64,000 nucleotides of DNA from Streptomyces sp. ITFR-21. GTDB taxonomy: Bacteria; Actinomycetota; Actinomycetes; Streptomycetales; Streptomycetaceae. Below the pieces are notes generated by a model. That model did not search any database. It was not told the origin of the DNA and saw only the letters and a program-made list of their open reading frames with translations. A program made the position numbers and the translations under genes. How positions within the stretch are numbered: position 1 is the stretch's first letter; every line of letters starts with the position of its first letter. The stretch spans positions 6,682,501 through 6,746,500 of the forward strand of contig NZ_CP134605.1 in the NCBI RefSeq assembly GCF_031844685.1. Reading direction: 5' to 3'. This document shows, piece by piece, positions 9,869 to 21,168 of this stretch.

Positions 9869-9961
9869 GCGCCGCCGGGGCGGCGCCCCGGCCCGGTGCC
9901 GGGGGCGCCGCGCCGTACATCCGTACGGTGGATGTCGGTGGCGTGCGGCACGATCGACGGT

Positions 9962-11365
9962 GTGAGAAGTTCGCCGACGATCCTGCATCTGGACATGGAC
10001 GCGTTCTTCGCCGCGGTGGAGCAGGCGTCCAAACCCAGCCTGCGGGGCAAGCCGGTGGTGGTCGGCGGCCTCGGGCCCCGCGGCGTGGTGTCGACCGCGT
10101 CCTACGAGGCACGGGTGCACGGCGTCCACTCCGCCATGGCCATGGCCCACGCCCGCCGGCTCTGCCCCAACGCCGCCTACCTCTACCCCCGCTTCGGCAT
10201 CTACCGGCGGATCAGCGAGACCGTGATGGCGCTGCTCGCCGAGGTGTCCCCGCTGATCGAGCCGCTCAGCCTCGACGAGGCGTTCCTCGACCTGGAGGCC
10301 GCCGGGGGCGAGGAGGACCCCCGCCAGGTCGCGGTGCGGCTGCGCGCCCGCATCCGGGCCGCCACCGGCCTCACCGCCTCCGTCGGCCTCGCCGGCTCCA
10401 AACTGCTGGCCAAGATCGCCTCCGAGAAGGCCAAGCCGGACGGCCTGGTGGTGGTTGAGCCCGGCACCGAGCGCGCTTTACTCGATCCGCTGCCGGTCCG
10501 CACCCTGTGGGGCGTCGGGCCGGCCACCGCCGAGCACCTGCGCAAGGCCGGCATCGGTACCGTCGCTGAGATGGCGAAGGCCGGGGAGGCGGAACTGGTG
10601 CGGCTGCTCGGCAGGGCGCACGGCGCCTCCCTGCACGCGATGGCGGCCGGCCTGGACAACCGGCCGGTGGTCGCCGACCGGGACGTGAAGTCGATCTCCG
10701 TCGAGGACACCTTCGACACCGACCTCACCGACCGGGCCCAGGTGCGCCACCAGATCGACCGCCTCGCCGACCGCTGCGTCCAGCGGCTGCGCGGCGCGGG
10801 CCGCTCCGGCCGGACCGTCGTGGTCAAGGTTCGGCGCTACGACTTCTCCACGCTGACCCGCTCCGAGACCCTGCGGGCCCCCACCGACGACCCGGTGGTC
10901 GTACGGGAGACCGCGCGCCGGCTCATCGAGGCCGTCGACACCACCGGCGGCGTACGACTGCTCGGGGTGGGCGTCGCGGGACTGGCGGACTTCACCCAGG
11001 AGGACCTCTTCGCGCAGAGCGGGGAGAGCCGCCCGGACGGCGAGGACGCCGCCGAGCCGCCGCCCACGGCGGCGCCGGCCTCACCGGAACGGGTGAACCA
11101 CTGGCTGCCGGGCCAGGACGTCACCCATGAGGAGTACGGCGCCGGCTGGGTGCAGGGCAGCGGTGTGGGGCGGGTCACGGTCCGTTTCGAGGTACCCTCC
11201 GACACCGGGCCCGGCCGGGTGCGTACCTTCGCCGTGGCGGACCCGGCGCTCGTCCACAGCGACCCGCTGCCGCTGCTCGCCCCGCAGGGTGCCCCGCGGA
11301 GTGCCGCGCAGGGTCCGCCGCAGGGCCCTGCGCGCGCCGGTACCGGTTCAGCGGCGGCCGGGTGA
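9962..11365 (+). CDS. dinB: DNA polymerase IV (Y-family translesion polymerase)
   Basis: This 467-residue Y-family polymerase copies past damaged bases without proofreading. The palm carries L-H-L-D-M-D-A-F-F at the N-terminus and S-L-D-E-A-F-L-D at about 101-108, supplying the catalytic acidic residues. Thumb, helix-hairpin-helix and little-finger regions follow. Residues Q-E-D-L-F near 346-350 match the beta-clamp binding motif. The last 100 residues add an actinobacterial domain (H-E-E-Y-G-A-G-W-V). No ribosome site precedes the GTG at 9962; a leaderless start is likely. Its 3' end overlaps the convergent PRC-barrel gene by 18 bases. Confidence 0.93.
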   Translation: MRSSPTILHLDMDAFFAAVEQASKPSLRGKPVVVGGLGPRGVVSTASYEARVHGVHSAMAMAHARRLCPNAAYLYPRFGIYRRISETVMALLAEVSPLIEPLSLDEAFLDLEAAGGEEDPRQVAVRLRARIRAATGLTASVGLAGSKLLAKIASEKAKPDGLVVVEPGTERALLDPLPVRTLWGVGPATAEHLRKAGIGTVAEMAKAGEAELVRLLGRAHGASLHAMAAGLDNRPVVADRDVKSISVEDTFDTDLTDRAQVRHQIDRLADRCVQRLRGAGRSGRTVVVKVRRYDFSTLTRSETLRAPTDDPVVVRETARRLIEAVDTTGGVRLLGVGVAGLADFTQEDLFAQSGESRPDGEDAAEPPPTAAPASPERVNHWLPGQDVTHEEYGAGWVQGSGVGRVTVRFEVPSDTGPGRVRTFAVADPALVHSDPLPLLAPQGAPRSAAQGPPQGPARAGTGSAAAG

Positions 11366-11752
11366 GGAGTCCGGGCCGTCCCCGCCGGCCGGTTCGCCGA
11401 AGTCCCGCTCCGACGGCGGCAGCCGGTCGCCCTCCGACCGCGGCACGTCCATGCCGTAGTGGTGGTAGAGCTGCAACTCCTGCTCGGGTGAAAGGTGCCG
11501 GCCCACCCCGAAGTCCGGAGCATCCCTGATCAGGGCCTTTTTGAACGGCACCCGCAACTCGTCGTCCACCAGCTCGCTCGGCTCCAGCGGTACGAACGCG
11601 TCCCGGGTGAACAGCCCGGTGCGCACCGCCGCCCACTCCGGCGCGCCCGTCGCGTCGTCGAGGTACACCTCGTCCACCGTGCCGATCTTCGCACCGTCGC
11701 GGTCGAAGGCGCGGCGGCCGATCAGGCTCCGCGGATCGATGTCGGTCTGCAC
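11348..11752 (-). CDS. PRC-barrel domain protein
   Basis: This 134-residue soluble protein has an N-terminal PRC-barrel (L-I-G-R-R-A-F-D-R-D-G-A-K-I-G-T-V at about 10-26, D-D-A-T-G-A-P-E-W near 32-40). It is followed by a charged tail with H-L-S-P-E-Q-E-L-Q-L-Y-H-H-Y-G. Such proteins are common in streptomycetes and bind RNA or proteins, or respond to stress; no specific role is known. The GTG start is set by GGAGGGACC just upstream. It is divergent from the glycine-riboswitch/gcvP unit and convergent with dinB. Confidence 0.85.
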   Translation of the reverse strand: MQTDIDPRSLIGRRAFDRDGAKIGTVDEVYLDDATGAPEWAAVRTGLFTRDAFVPLEPSELVDDELRVPFKKALIRDAPDFGVGRHLSPEQELQLYHHYGMDVPRSEGDRLPPSERDFGEPAGGDGPDSSPGRR

Positions 11753-11879
11753 GGTCCCTCCAACCAATGACGACTGCTGCTGACTACCACGAAAGGGCAC
11801 ATCGGTGGCGGTGTCGACTCGGGGAACCGCGTGACATGCGTCGCCTCCCCGCTCCCGGACGGCCCCGAAGAGGCGCTGG

Positions 11880-11885
11880 TAGGCT
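11880..11885 (+). promoter_or_regulatory. -10 box of the gcvP transcription unit
   Basis: TAGGCT stands about 20 bases before the first glycine aptamer, so transcription would start near 11893. No clear -35 hexamer is visible. Confidence 0.4.
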
Positions 11886-11904
11886 GGGAGACGGCTGAGC
11901 ACCC

Positions 11905-12120
11905 CATGCGGGAGAGTCTTCCGAACACCCGAGGGCGGGCGTGACGGAGGCGCCGAAGGAGCAAATCCTCCCCGGAATCTCTCAGGCATCCGTACCGCAT
12001 GGGCCAGGTCACTCTGGAAAGCGGGGCAGGTCCGGAATCCCGGGGCCGGCCCCCACCGACGGTGCAAGCCGCCCCCGCGGGGGCGGTGAAGCTCTCAGGT
12101 CCCGATGACAGAGGGGGAGG
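11905..12120 (+). promoter_or_regulatory. tandem glycine riboswitch
   Basis: Two consecutive gcvT-type aptamers are visible. The first runs from GCGGGAGAGTC near 11908 through the conserved GGCGCCGAAGGAGCAA and CTCTCAGGCA to CTCTGGAAAGC near 12022. The second has GCCGACGGTGCAAG-type and AGCTCTCAGGTCC segments and ends GATGACAGAGGGGGA near 12118. Glycine binding is expected to switch on glycine-cleavage genes. The leader continues for about 65 bases with AGGAGGG at 12169-12175, leaving room for a platform that exposes or hides the ribosome site. Confidence 0.92.
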
Positions 12121-12185
12121 CCGCAAGGGTGCCCGCGCCGCGGCGCACCCCCGAAGGTCGCCACGACCAGGAGGGCCCTCCGCAG

Positions 12186-15077
<2,892 letters not shown>

Positions 15078-15206
15078 GCCGGCGGGCCGGGCGGGCCCGT
15101 CGTCCCTACCTGCCCCGGTACACGCACCGGCCCGTGCACGCCCTGGGCACGGACGAACGGTGAGAGCCGGTCCCGCCGCTTGCGGTGGGGCCGGCTCGGT
15201 CGCGGG

Positions 15207-15255
15207 GTGGTGGGTCGTGGGTGGGTCGTGGGGCGGTGGGTCGTGGGTGGGTCGC
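15207..15255. repeat. GTGGGTCGTGG tandem repeats
   Basis: About four imperfect copies of an 11-base unit (GTGGGTCGTGG) fill the space immediately 3' of the DUF5999 gene. The array is low-complexity and may simply be slippage-prone DNA. It covers part of the 180-base gap after gcvP, in which no gene is seen. Confidence 0.7.
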
Positions 15256-15257
15256 GG

Positions 15258-15464
15258 TCAGGCCGCGGTGCTGATCCGGCCGCCGGCCAGCGGGCGGTGC
15301 GGGGCGATGATCTGCCCGTCGGGCAGCAGCTCGCCGGTGTCCTCGAAGAGCACCACCCCGTTGCAGAGCAGGCTCCAGCCCTGCTCCGGGTGGTGGGCCA
15401 CGGTGCAGGCGGCCTCACGGTCGGCGCACTCTGCGGTCGGGCACTGCGGCTGGTGGTTGCACAT
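15258..15464 (-). CDS. DUF5999 family protein
   Basis: This 68-residue streptomycete protein begins M-C-N-H-Q-P-Q-C-P and contains four more cysteines or histidines in the first 30 residues (C-A-D-R-E-A-A-C-T-V-A-H-H-P-E). The remainder is G-W-S-L-L-C-N-G-V-V-L-F-E-D-T-G-E-L-L-P. The Cys/His pattern suggests metal binding, but no function is known. The ATG at 15464 gives the usual family length; the frame stays open for 63 codons further upstream, but similarity begins here. It is transcribed toward gcvP. Confidence 0.88.
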   Translation of the reverse strand: MCNHQPQCPTAECADREAACTVAHHPEQGWSLLCNGVVLFEDTGELLPDGQIIAPHRPLAGGRISTAA

Positions 15465-15767
15465 GGCAGGTGTCTTTCGCTGCGGGAAATGGGTCGTGCG
15501 GGCGGTCGCGTCTGCCGCCTGGTCCATGTCCGTCCCCCCGTTCATGGTGCGGCCGGTCCCAGTGTTGCTCCACCGACCCCGATCCGCAGCTGTTTCGCGC
15601 AGGCTGTCCTCGAAGGTGGAGGACGCGTCACCCGGGCGGGCGGTTGCCGTCACGATGTGTTCACGACGGTACCCGCCGGTACGACGGAGGCGGCCGGCCG
15701 GTACGACAGCGGTGCCCTCCCGGCCGTGGCGGCGGGGAGGGCACCGTGGGGGGCGGGGATCCGCTCT
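15465..15767. other. intergenic region upstream of DUF5999
   Basis: About 300 bases lie between the DUF5999 start and the stop of the next minus-strand gene. It should hold the DUF5999 promoter, but I cannot pick convincing -35/-10 boxes. No structured RNA or coding potential beyond chance was seen. Confidence 0.4.
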
Positions 15768-16352
15768 TCAGGCGGGCGACCCCAGCAGCGGCGGCGACAG
15801 CCGCCTGCTCAGCGCCGGCGCCAGCTCCACCAGCCGGTGCACCCGGTGCGCGGCGATCCCGGGCGGCGCCGGGGCCAGCGGGATCAGCAGGTCCGACGGG
15901 TCGGGCTGAGCGGTGGCCGCGTCGGTCCGCGGACGGCAGTGCAGCCACAGCGCCAGCATGTACAGGCTGGGCACCGACAGCAGATGCGGCTGGTACGTGG
16001 TTGGCAGCGTCTCCGCCTGGCGCAGCGCCCGTTCGGTGGAGGCCAGGTAGGGACCTTCGGAGAAGCGCGAGAAGACCCAGCCGTCGGGGGTCGCCACGGT
16101 TTCGCCCGCGGCGACCACTCCGGCGCCCGCCCTGATGTGGAACCGCCAGCCGGTCAGCCGCGCGTGAGGCAGGCCGCCGGGTACCGGGGCAGGTTCGAAC
16201 ACGTGGACAGGTAGCGGGTGTTCGGCGTCCAGTGGCCCTTCGGCAGTGCGCAGCGCCGGGGTCCGGATCTCCAGGACCGCCGCTGGCGAACTGAGCGCGG
16301 CCAGGACGCTCAACAGGGCGGGAGCGGGTGCTGGGGGGACAAGCAGCGGCAT
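15768..16352 (-). CDS. hypothetical protein
   Basis: This 194-residue protein is rich in Ala, Pro and Leu and begins M-P-L-L-V-P-P-A-P-A-P. It has a central stretch with a predicted beta pattern (W-R-F-H-I-R-A-G-A-G-V-V) and D-G-W-V-F-S-R-F-S-E-G-P-Y near residue 100. No known domain is recognised. Codon use (strong GC3) supports a real gene. The ATG at 16352 is preferred over a GTG at 16367 because GAGAGG then lies at ribosome-site distance. Confidence 0.65.
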   Translation of the reverse strand: MPLLVPPAPAPALLSVLAALSSPAAVLEIRTPALRTAEGPLDAEHPLPVHVFEPAPVPGGLPHARLTGWRFHIRAGAGVVAAGETVATPDGWVFSRFSEGPYLASTERALRQAETLPTTYQPHLLSVPSLYMLALWLHCRPRTDAATAQPDPSDLLIPLAPAPPGIAAHRVHRLVELAPALSRRLSPPLLGSPA

Positions 16353-16822
16353 GATGTCGCCTCTCACTGGGAGACAAACAGTGGAGCGTGGGCGGGGGCG
16401 GACGGCGCTGTCGATGCAGGGCGAACTCCTGCTCGGGCACGTCCGGGGAGGGCGGAAGCCTTGCCTTGTGCGCGGAGTTTATACGACGCTTGTTCGCTCC
16501 ATGTTTCATCTAGTCGCTGCCGGTATTACGCGCAAGACGAGAATTCGCCTTCTTCCGCGGGGGGCGCCGACGGCATTTCCGCAGGGTATGGGGGCGGTGA
16601 CCGGATATCCGGACCCCCTACGGACGGCCGGAACCCACCGGTCCCATTCACCGGGTTTTTACAAAGGCACCCGGCCGTGGAATGTGCCGCTGGGACGTGC
16701 GCTCATCACGCCGTAGCCCAAGCCTAGCGCGCCGAACGGGTCGAGTGTGGCGTAATCGATCATTTGGGTGGGCATCCTTGGGGGAGGGCCGCGCCGGAGC
16801 CATGCGAGGAAGGGACGCTTCC
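16353..16822. other. 470-base intergenic region between divergent genes
   Basis: This gap separates the hypothetical gene (minus) and the glutamate-cysteine ligase-like gene (plus). Its middle, around 16470-16560, is clearly less GC-rich than the surroundings, which is typical of promoter DNA. Both divergent promoters must lie here, but no operator or RNA structure stands out. Small open frames in it have poor codon bias. Confidence 0.5.
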
Positions 16823-18313
16823 ATGGGCGAGAAGGTCGAAGCCGGTACGTTCGGCCTGGCAGACCGCAGGCTGTACCGGCACAAGCTCCAGCAGTGCCTG
16901 CTGGGGCTGGAGCGGCTGCTGGACGAGAAGCGGTTCGACCGGCCGCGCAATCTGATGGGGCTGGAGATCGAACTGAATCTCGCGGATTCCGCAGGTCTGC
17001 CCCGCATGATGAACGAAGCGGTACTGGAGCGCATCGCCAGCCGTGATTTCCAGACCGAACTGGCTCAGTTCAATATCGAAGTGAACATCGCGCCGCATCC
17101 GCTTTCCGGGCGGGTGCTCGACCGGCTCGCCGAGGAACTGCGCACCGGTCTCGGCTACGCCGACCGGATGGCGTCCGAAGTCGGTGCACGCATCGTCATG
17201 GTGGGAATTCTGCCCACCTTGGAGGCACAGGACCTGGTGTCGGCCAACCTGTCCGGTGACGACCGCTTCCTCCTGCTGAACGACCAGATCCTGGCGATGC
17301 GCGGGGAGGACATCACGCTCGACATCCAGGGCGTGGAGCATCTCGTATACACCTCGGCGACCATCGCCCTGGAGGCCGCCTGCACCTCCACCCAGATGCA
17401 TCTGCAGGTCACCCCGGGCCGTTTCCCCGCCGTGTGGAACGCCGCGCAGGCGGTGTCCGGGCCGCAGGTCGCCGTGGGCGCCAACTCGCCGTTCCTGTTC
17501 GGCCGGGAGCTGTGGCGCGAGACCCGCCCGATGCTGTTCCAGCAGGCCACCGACACCCGCCCGCGGGAACTGCGGGCCCAGGGCGTACGGCCGCTGAGCT
17601 GGTTCGGCGAGCGCTGGATCGACTCGGCCGCCGACCTGTTCGCCGAGAACGTACGGTACTTCCCCGCGCTGCTGCCGATCTGCGACGACGAGGACCCGCT
17701 GCGGGTACTGGACGAGGGGGGAGTGCCCCGGCTGCGGGAGCTGACGCTGCACAACGGCACCATCTACCGCTGGAACCGCCCGGTGTACGACGTGGTGGAC
17801 GGTGTGCCGCACCTGCGGGTGGAGAACCGGGTGATGCCCGCCGGGCCCACCGTCGCCGACGTTCTGGCCAACACCGCCTTCTACTACGGGCTGGTCCGGG
17901 CGCTGGCCGACGCGCCGCGCCCGGTGTGGCAGCGTATGCCGTTCGAGGTGGCCGCCGCCAACTTCGACGCGTCCTGCCGGTACGGGATCGACGCCACCCT
18001 GCACTGGCCGCGTGGCCGCAGCGGGGCGCTCGCCGAGGTCCCGGCGGCCGGGCTGGTCCTGGACGAGCTGCTGCCGCTGGCCGCCGCCGGGCTCGACGGC
18101 TGGGGCATCGACCCGGCGGACCGCGACCACTACCTCGGCATCGTCGAACAGCGCTGCCTGCGCCGCACCAACGGCGCGGAATGGCAGTCGGCAGTCTTCC
18201 ACCGGATGCTGGAGCGCGGGCTGGACCGGCGGCCCGCCCTCGCCGCCATGACCCAGCGCTACCGGGAGTTCATGGAGGGCGGGGATCCGGTGCACACCTG
18301 GCCGGTGGGATGA
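16823..18313 (+). CDS. glutamate-cysteine ligase family protein (GCS2 type)
   Basis: This 496-residue ATP-dependent carboxylate-amine ligase has the family's N-terminal motif R-N-L-M-G-L-E-I-E-L-N near residues 45-55, with Glu side chains for magnesium-ATP. Later motifs include M-H-L-Q-V near 193-197. The enzyme class makes gamma-glutamyl-cysteine or related gamma-glutamyl amides. Actinobacteria use mycothiol rather than glutathione, so the substrate here is uncertain, and an ergothioneine-type (EgtA) function is possible but this protein is longer. AGGAAGGGA precedes the ATG at 16823; an in-frame ATG at 16802 is less well placed. Confidence 0.85.
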   Translation: MGEKVEAGTFGLADRRLYRHKLQQCLLGLERLLDEKRFDRPRNLMGLEIELNLADSAGLPRMMNEAVLERIASRDFQTELAQFNIEVNIAPHPLSGRVLDRLAEELRTGLGYADRMASEVGARIVMVGILPTLEAQDLVSANLSGDDRFLLLNDQILAMRGEDITLDIQGVEHLVYTSATIALEAACTSTQMHLQVTPGRFPAVWNAAQAVSGPQVAVGANSPFLFGRELWRETRPMLFQQATDTRPRELRAQGVRPLSWFGERWIDSAADLFAENVRYFPALLPICDDEDPLRVLDEGGVPRLRELTLHNGTIYRWNRPVYDVVDGVPHLRVENRVMPAGPTVADVLANTAFYYGLVRALADAPRPVWQRMPFEVAAANFDASCRYGIDATLHWPRGRSGALAEVPAAGLVLDELLPLAAAGLDGWGIDPADRDHYLGIVEQRCLRRTNGAEWQSAVFHRMLERGLDRRPALAAMTQRYREFMEGGDPVHTWPVG

Positions 18314-18320
18314 GCCGCGG

Positions 18321-18345
18321 GGCCCGGCCGGCTACCGGCCGGGCC
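18321..18345. terminator. bidirectional terminator hairpin
   Basis: GGCCCGGCCGG and CCGGCCGGGCC form a perfect 11-bp stem around a 3-base loop. It sits between the convergent ligase-like and VWA genes, 8 bases after the first. There is no T run, as is common in streptomycetes. Confidence 0.7.
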
Positions 18346-18397
18346 TGCCACCGCGCCGACCGGCCGCGGGCCCGCGGCCGGGCTCACCCCACCGCGC

Positions 18398-20224
18398 TCA
18401 CGGCGCCTTGGCCGCCGCGCTGGTCGCGGCCGCCACCACCGCCTTGAGCAGCACCGCCTGGATCTGGCCCGGGTCGTTGACCCGGTAGGCCGCGCCCCCG
18501 GTGGCCTCGGCGATCTTGTCGCAGGCCGACTTGTCGGCGTCGGGGCCGACCGCGATGGCGATCAGCGGTACCGGGCGGGTCGGGTCGCCGAGCGCCTTGA
18601 GCTTGGTGGTCAGGGTGCCGAGCGGGATACTGCCCGGGTCCTCGTTGGCGCCGTCGGTCAGGATCACCACCGCGTTGAACCTGCCGGCCGCGTACGACGT
18701 ACTGGCGTCCTGGTACACGGCGAGGGCGGTGTCGTACAGACCCGTCGAACCGTCCGGCACCGGCTTGAGGGCCTTGAAGGCGGCGTCCAACCGCTGCCGG
18801 CCCGTGGTGCCGCCGCTCTTCGCGCCCAGCCGGCCGGTCGGGACCACCTTCTGGTAGTCGCGGCTGCCGTCCAGCCGGGTGGAGAAGCGCCACAGCCCGA
18901 TCTCGTCCTGATCGGTGAACTGGCCCAGCGCCTGTTCCAGCGACGCCTTGGTCACGTCGAGCCGGGTCTTGCCGGAGCCGGGCACCGGCGTGGCCATTGA
19001 ACCGGAGACGTCCACCACCGTGGTGATCCGCGCGCTCTGCACGGTGATCTGCCACTCCAGCCGCAGTTTCTGCAGATCGGCCGCCGACGGCGCGGGCGCG
19101 GGCGTGGCACCCACCGGCTGCGGGGACTGCCCGCCGGCCCGCTGCACCAGCGCCGGCGGCGGACCGCCGGCCGGCGCGCGGAAACCGGCGGCGGTCAGCT
19201 CACGGAGCGAGTCGGCGTCGCCGAGCAGACTCAGGAAGCGGGTGGCGGCGCGTGACTGGTCGACGGTCTGCTGCATGTCGTCGACCAGCGTGTACGGGTA
19301 GTCGAGCGCCGCCGCGCCGTCCTTGGGGTAGAACAGCCGCAACGCGGGCGCGGTGCCGCCGTTGTGCGCGAACGCGGCCTGTTCGGACAGCACCAGCGCC
19401 TGGCTGTGCGCCGGGTCGGCGAGGTCGGCCTTGCTGTTGCCGCCCGGCAGGGTGGCCAGCGCCTGGGCTGCGGTCGGCGCGGTGCGCTGGGCGAGGAGTT
19501 TGGCGGCGCCGGCCGACTGGGTGTCGGTGTCCGCGCTCTCGCCGCCGGCCGAGCGGATGATCGAGGTGTTGATCATGGCCAGCGCGAGCATGCCGGTGGC
19601 GCTGTGCGCGGGGTCGGTGCTGCCGAGCCGCAGCCGGGTGTCGGCGGCAACGCCGGTCAGCTCCGCCCAGGTGTACGTCTTCGCCGGCCAGCCCAGCGCG
19701 TCGGCCTGGGCCCGGAGCGCCCCGACCACCACCGGCGAGCGGGCGACCGTGCCCATCGGCGACACCGAGGTGCCCTGCCCGGAGGTGGCGAGCTGGTTCA
19801 CCCAGATGCTGTCGTCGGGGATCCACACCGCGAAGCGGGGCCGGCCGGGCGTCGCGGTGCCGGCCCCCGCCGTCGCCGCGCCGCCGAGCTCGTCGGCGAC
19901 CTGCGCCGAGTCCCGGGCGGTGACGCGTACGTCCAGGCACTGGCCGTCCGTCGTCGCGTGCTCCGCGCGGGCCCGGTCGGCGATCCGGGTGAGGACGGGC
20001 GCGATGTCCGGCGAGGCGGCGGCGTCGATCCGTACCGTGCCCGCGTGGCAGGTGCCCCCCACCGACAGCAGTCCGCCGCGCAGCACCCCGAAGGTGCCCG
20101 CGCCGACCGCGAGCACCAGGATCGTGGTCAGCGCCGCCGTCCGGCCGCGGTGGCGGGACGCTCGGGCGCCGGATCCGCCCGACGACGACGCTCTGTCGGT
20201 ACGGGATATCCCATGACGTCCCAT
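18398..20224 (-). CDS. substrate-binding and von Willebrand factor A domain protein
   Basis: This 608-residue exported protein has one N-terminal membrane segment near residues 26-50 (AALTTILVLAVGAGTFGVLR). A periplasmic-binding-like domain follows at about 60-370, with D-S-I-W-V-N-Q-L. A C-terminal VWA domain at about 395-600 carries an intact metal site, D-V-S-G-S-M. Such proteins are thought to bind a ligand outside the cell and partner proteins through the VWA fold; no precise role is known. The ATG at 20224 is chosen because AGGAGAGG lies 9 bases upstream; the frame is open a further 51 codons. It is convergent with the ligase-like gene. Confidence 0.85.
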   Translation of the reverse strand: MGRHGISRTDRASSSGGSGARASRHRGRTAALTTILVLAVGAGTFGVLRGGLLSVGGTCHAGTVRIDAAASPDIAPVLTRIADRARAEHATTDGQCLDVRVTARDSAQVADELGGAATAGAGTATPGRPRFAVWIPDDSIWVNQLATSGQGTSVSPMGTVARSPVVVGALRAQADALGWPAKTYTWAELTGVAADTRLRLGSTDPAHSATGMLALAMINTSIIRSAGGESADTDTQSAGAAKLLAQRTAPTAAQALATLPGGNSKADLADPAHSQALVLSEQAAFAHNGGTAPALRLFYPKDGAAALDYPYTLVDDMQQTVDQSRAATRFLSLLGDADSLRELTAAGFRAPAGGPPPALVQRAGGQSPQPVGATPAPAPSAADLQKLRLEWQITVQSARITTVVDVSGSMATPVPGSGKTRLDVTKASLEQALGQFTDQDEIGLWRFSTRLDGSRDYQKVVPTGRLGAKSGGTTGRQRLDAAFKALKPVPDGSTGLYDTALAVYQDASTSYAAGRFNAVVILTDGANEDPGSIPLGTLTTKLKALGDPTRPVPLIAIAVGPDADKSACDKIAEATGGAAYRVNDPGQIQAVLLKAVVAAATSAAAKAP

Positions 20225-20361
20225 GCGGCCGTGCCTCTCCTGCGATGCTCCGAACAATGGGGGCGGCTCCGCACCACGGAGCACGATCTTCGTATCTTTT
20301 CCGGGAGACCCTAATCGCGCGCGGACCGCGCTGAAGCGGGATGACGATATTGGAGGGCCGC

Positions 20362-21147
20362 GTGCACGCACAGTCATACGAGGCGGAGGCCCGCCCGGAG
20401 CGACGCACGCTGCGCAGCGAGACCCTGGTCGTGCTGGCCCTGTCGCTCGGCGCGAGCGGTGTCTCCGCGCTGATCAGCTTCGTGGGCTCGGTCACCAGGC
20501 CGGGCGCGCTGCGGAACCAGGCGGCCACCCTCGTCGGCTCGCAGGCACCCGGGCGGCCCTGGCTCGACCTGGCCTGGCAGGTGTTCGGCATCGCGAGCTC
20601 GCTGGCCCCGGTGGCGCTGGTGGCGCACCTGCTGGCCCGGGAGCGGGTCGGCATGCCCGCGATCGGCTTCGACCTGACCCGGCCGCGCCGCGACCTGGCC
20701 CGGGGCACGCTGGTGGCGGCCGTCATCGGCGGCACCGGACTGGCCTTCTACCTCGGGGTGCGGGCGGCCGGCTTCAACCTCACGGTGGTGCCGGAGTCGC
20801 TGCCGGACGTGTGGTGGAAGATCCCGGTGCTGATCGCCTCCGCCGCGCAGAACGCGGTGCTGGAGGAGGTGATCGTGGTCGGCTATCTGCTGCGCCGGCT
20901 CGGTCAGTCGGGCTGGTCGCCGAACGCGGCGCTGGCCGCCAGCGCGGTGCTGCGCGGCTCGTACCACCTCTACCAGGGGGCCGGCGGCTTCGTCGGCAAC
21001 ATGGTGATGGGCGTCGTGTTCGTGCTGCTCTACCGGCGCTGGGGCCGGGTGGGACCGCTGGTGGCCGCGCACACCCTCATCGACACCGTCGCCTTCGTCG
21101 GTTACGCGGTGCTGGCCGGCAAGGTCGGGTGGCTGCCCACGGGATGA
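20362..21147 (+). CDS. CPBP family intramembrane metalloprotease
   Basis: This 261-residue polytopic membrane protein has about seven hydrophobic segments. The CPBP (Abi/CAAX) motifs are visible: E-E-V-I-V-V-G-Y-L-L-R-R after about residue 170, a conserved His in R-G-S-Y-H-L-Y, and H-T-L-I-D-T near the C-terminus. These provide the glutamates and histidines of the metalloprotease site. Family members process prenylated or membrane substrates or act in bacteriocin immunity; the target here is unknown. GTG at 20362 is chosen over ATG at 20341 because GGAGG at 20352-20356 is perfectly spaced for it. Confidence 0.88.
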   Translation: MHAQSYEAEARPERRTLRSETLVVLALSLGASGVSALISFVGSVTRPGALRNQAATLVGSQAPGRPWLDLAWQVFGIASSLAPVALVAHLLARERVGMPAIGFDLTRPRRDLARGTLVAAVIGGTGLAFYLGVRAAGFNLTVVPESLPDVWWKIPVLIASAAQNAVLEEVIVVGYLLRRLGQSGWSPNAALAASAVLRGSYHLYQGAGGFVGNMVMGVVFVLLYRRWGRVGPLVAAHTLIDTVAFVGYAVLAGKVGWLPTG

Positions 21148-21168
21148 CCGCCGGGCGGGCGCCGCGCG

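Noticed and set aside
12105..12107. ATG at 12105 as gcvP start
   Set aside because: It lies in the conserved 3' strand of the second glycine aptamer and would add 27 residues absent from the family.
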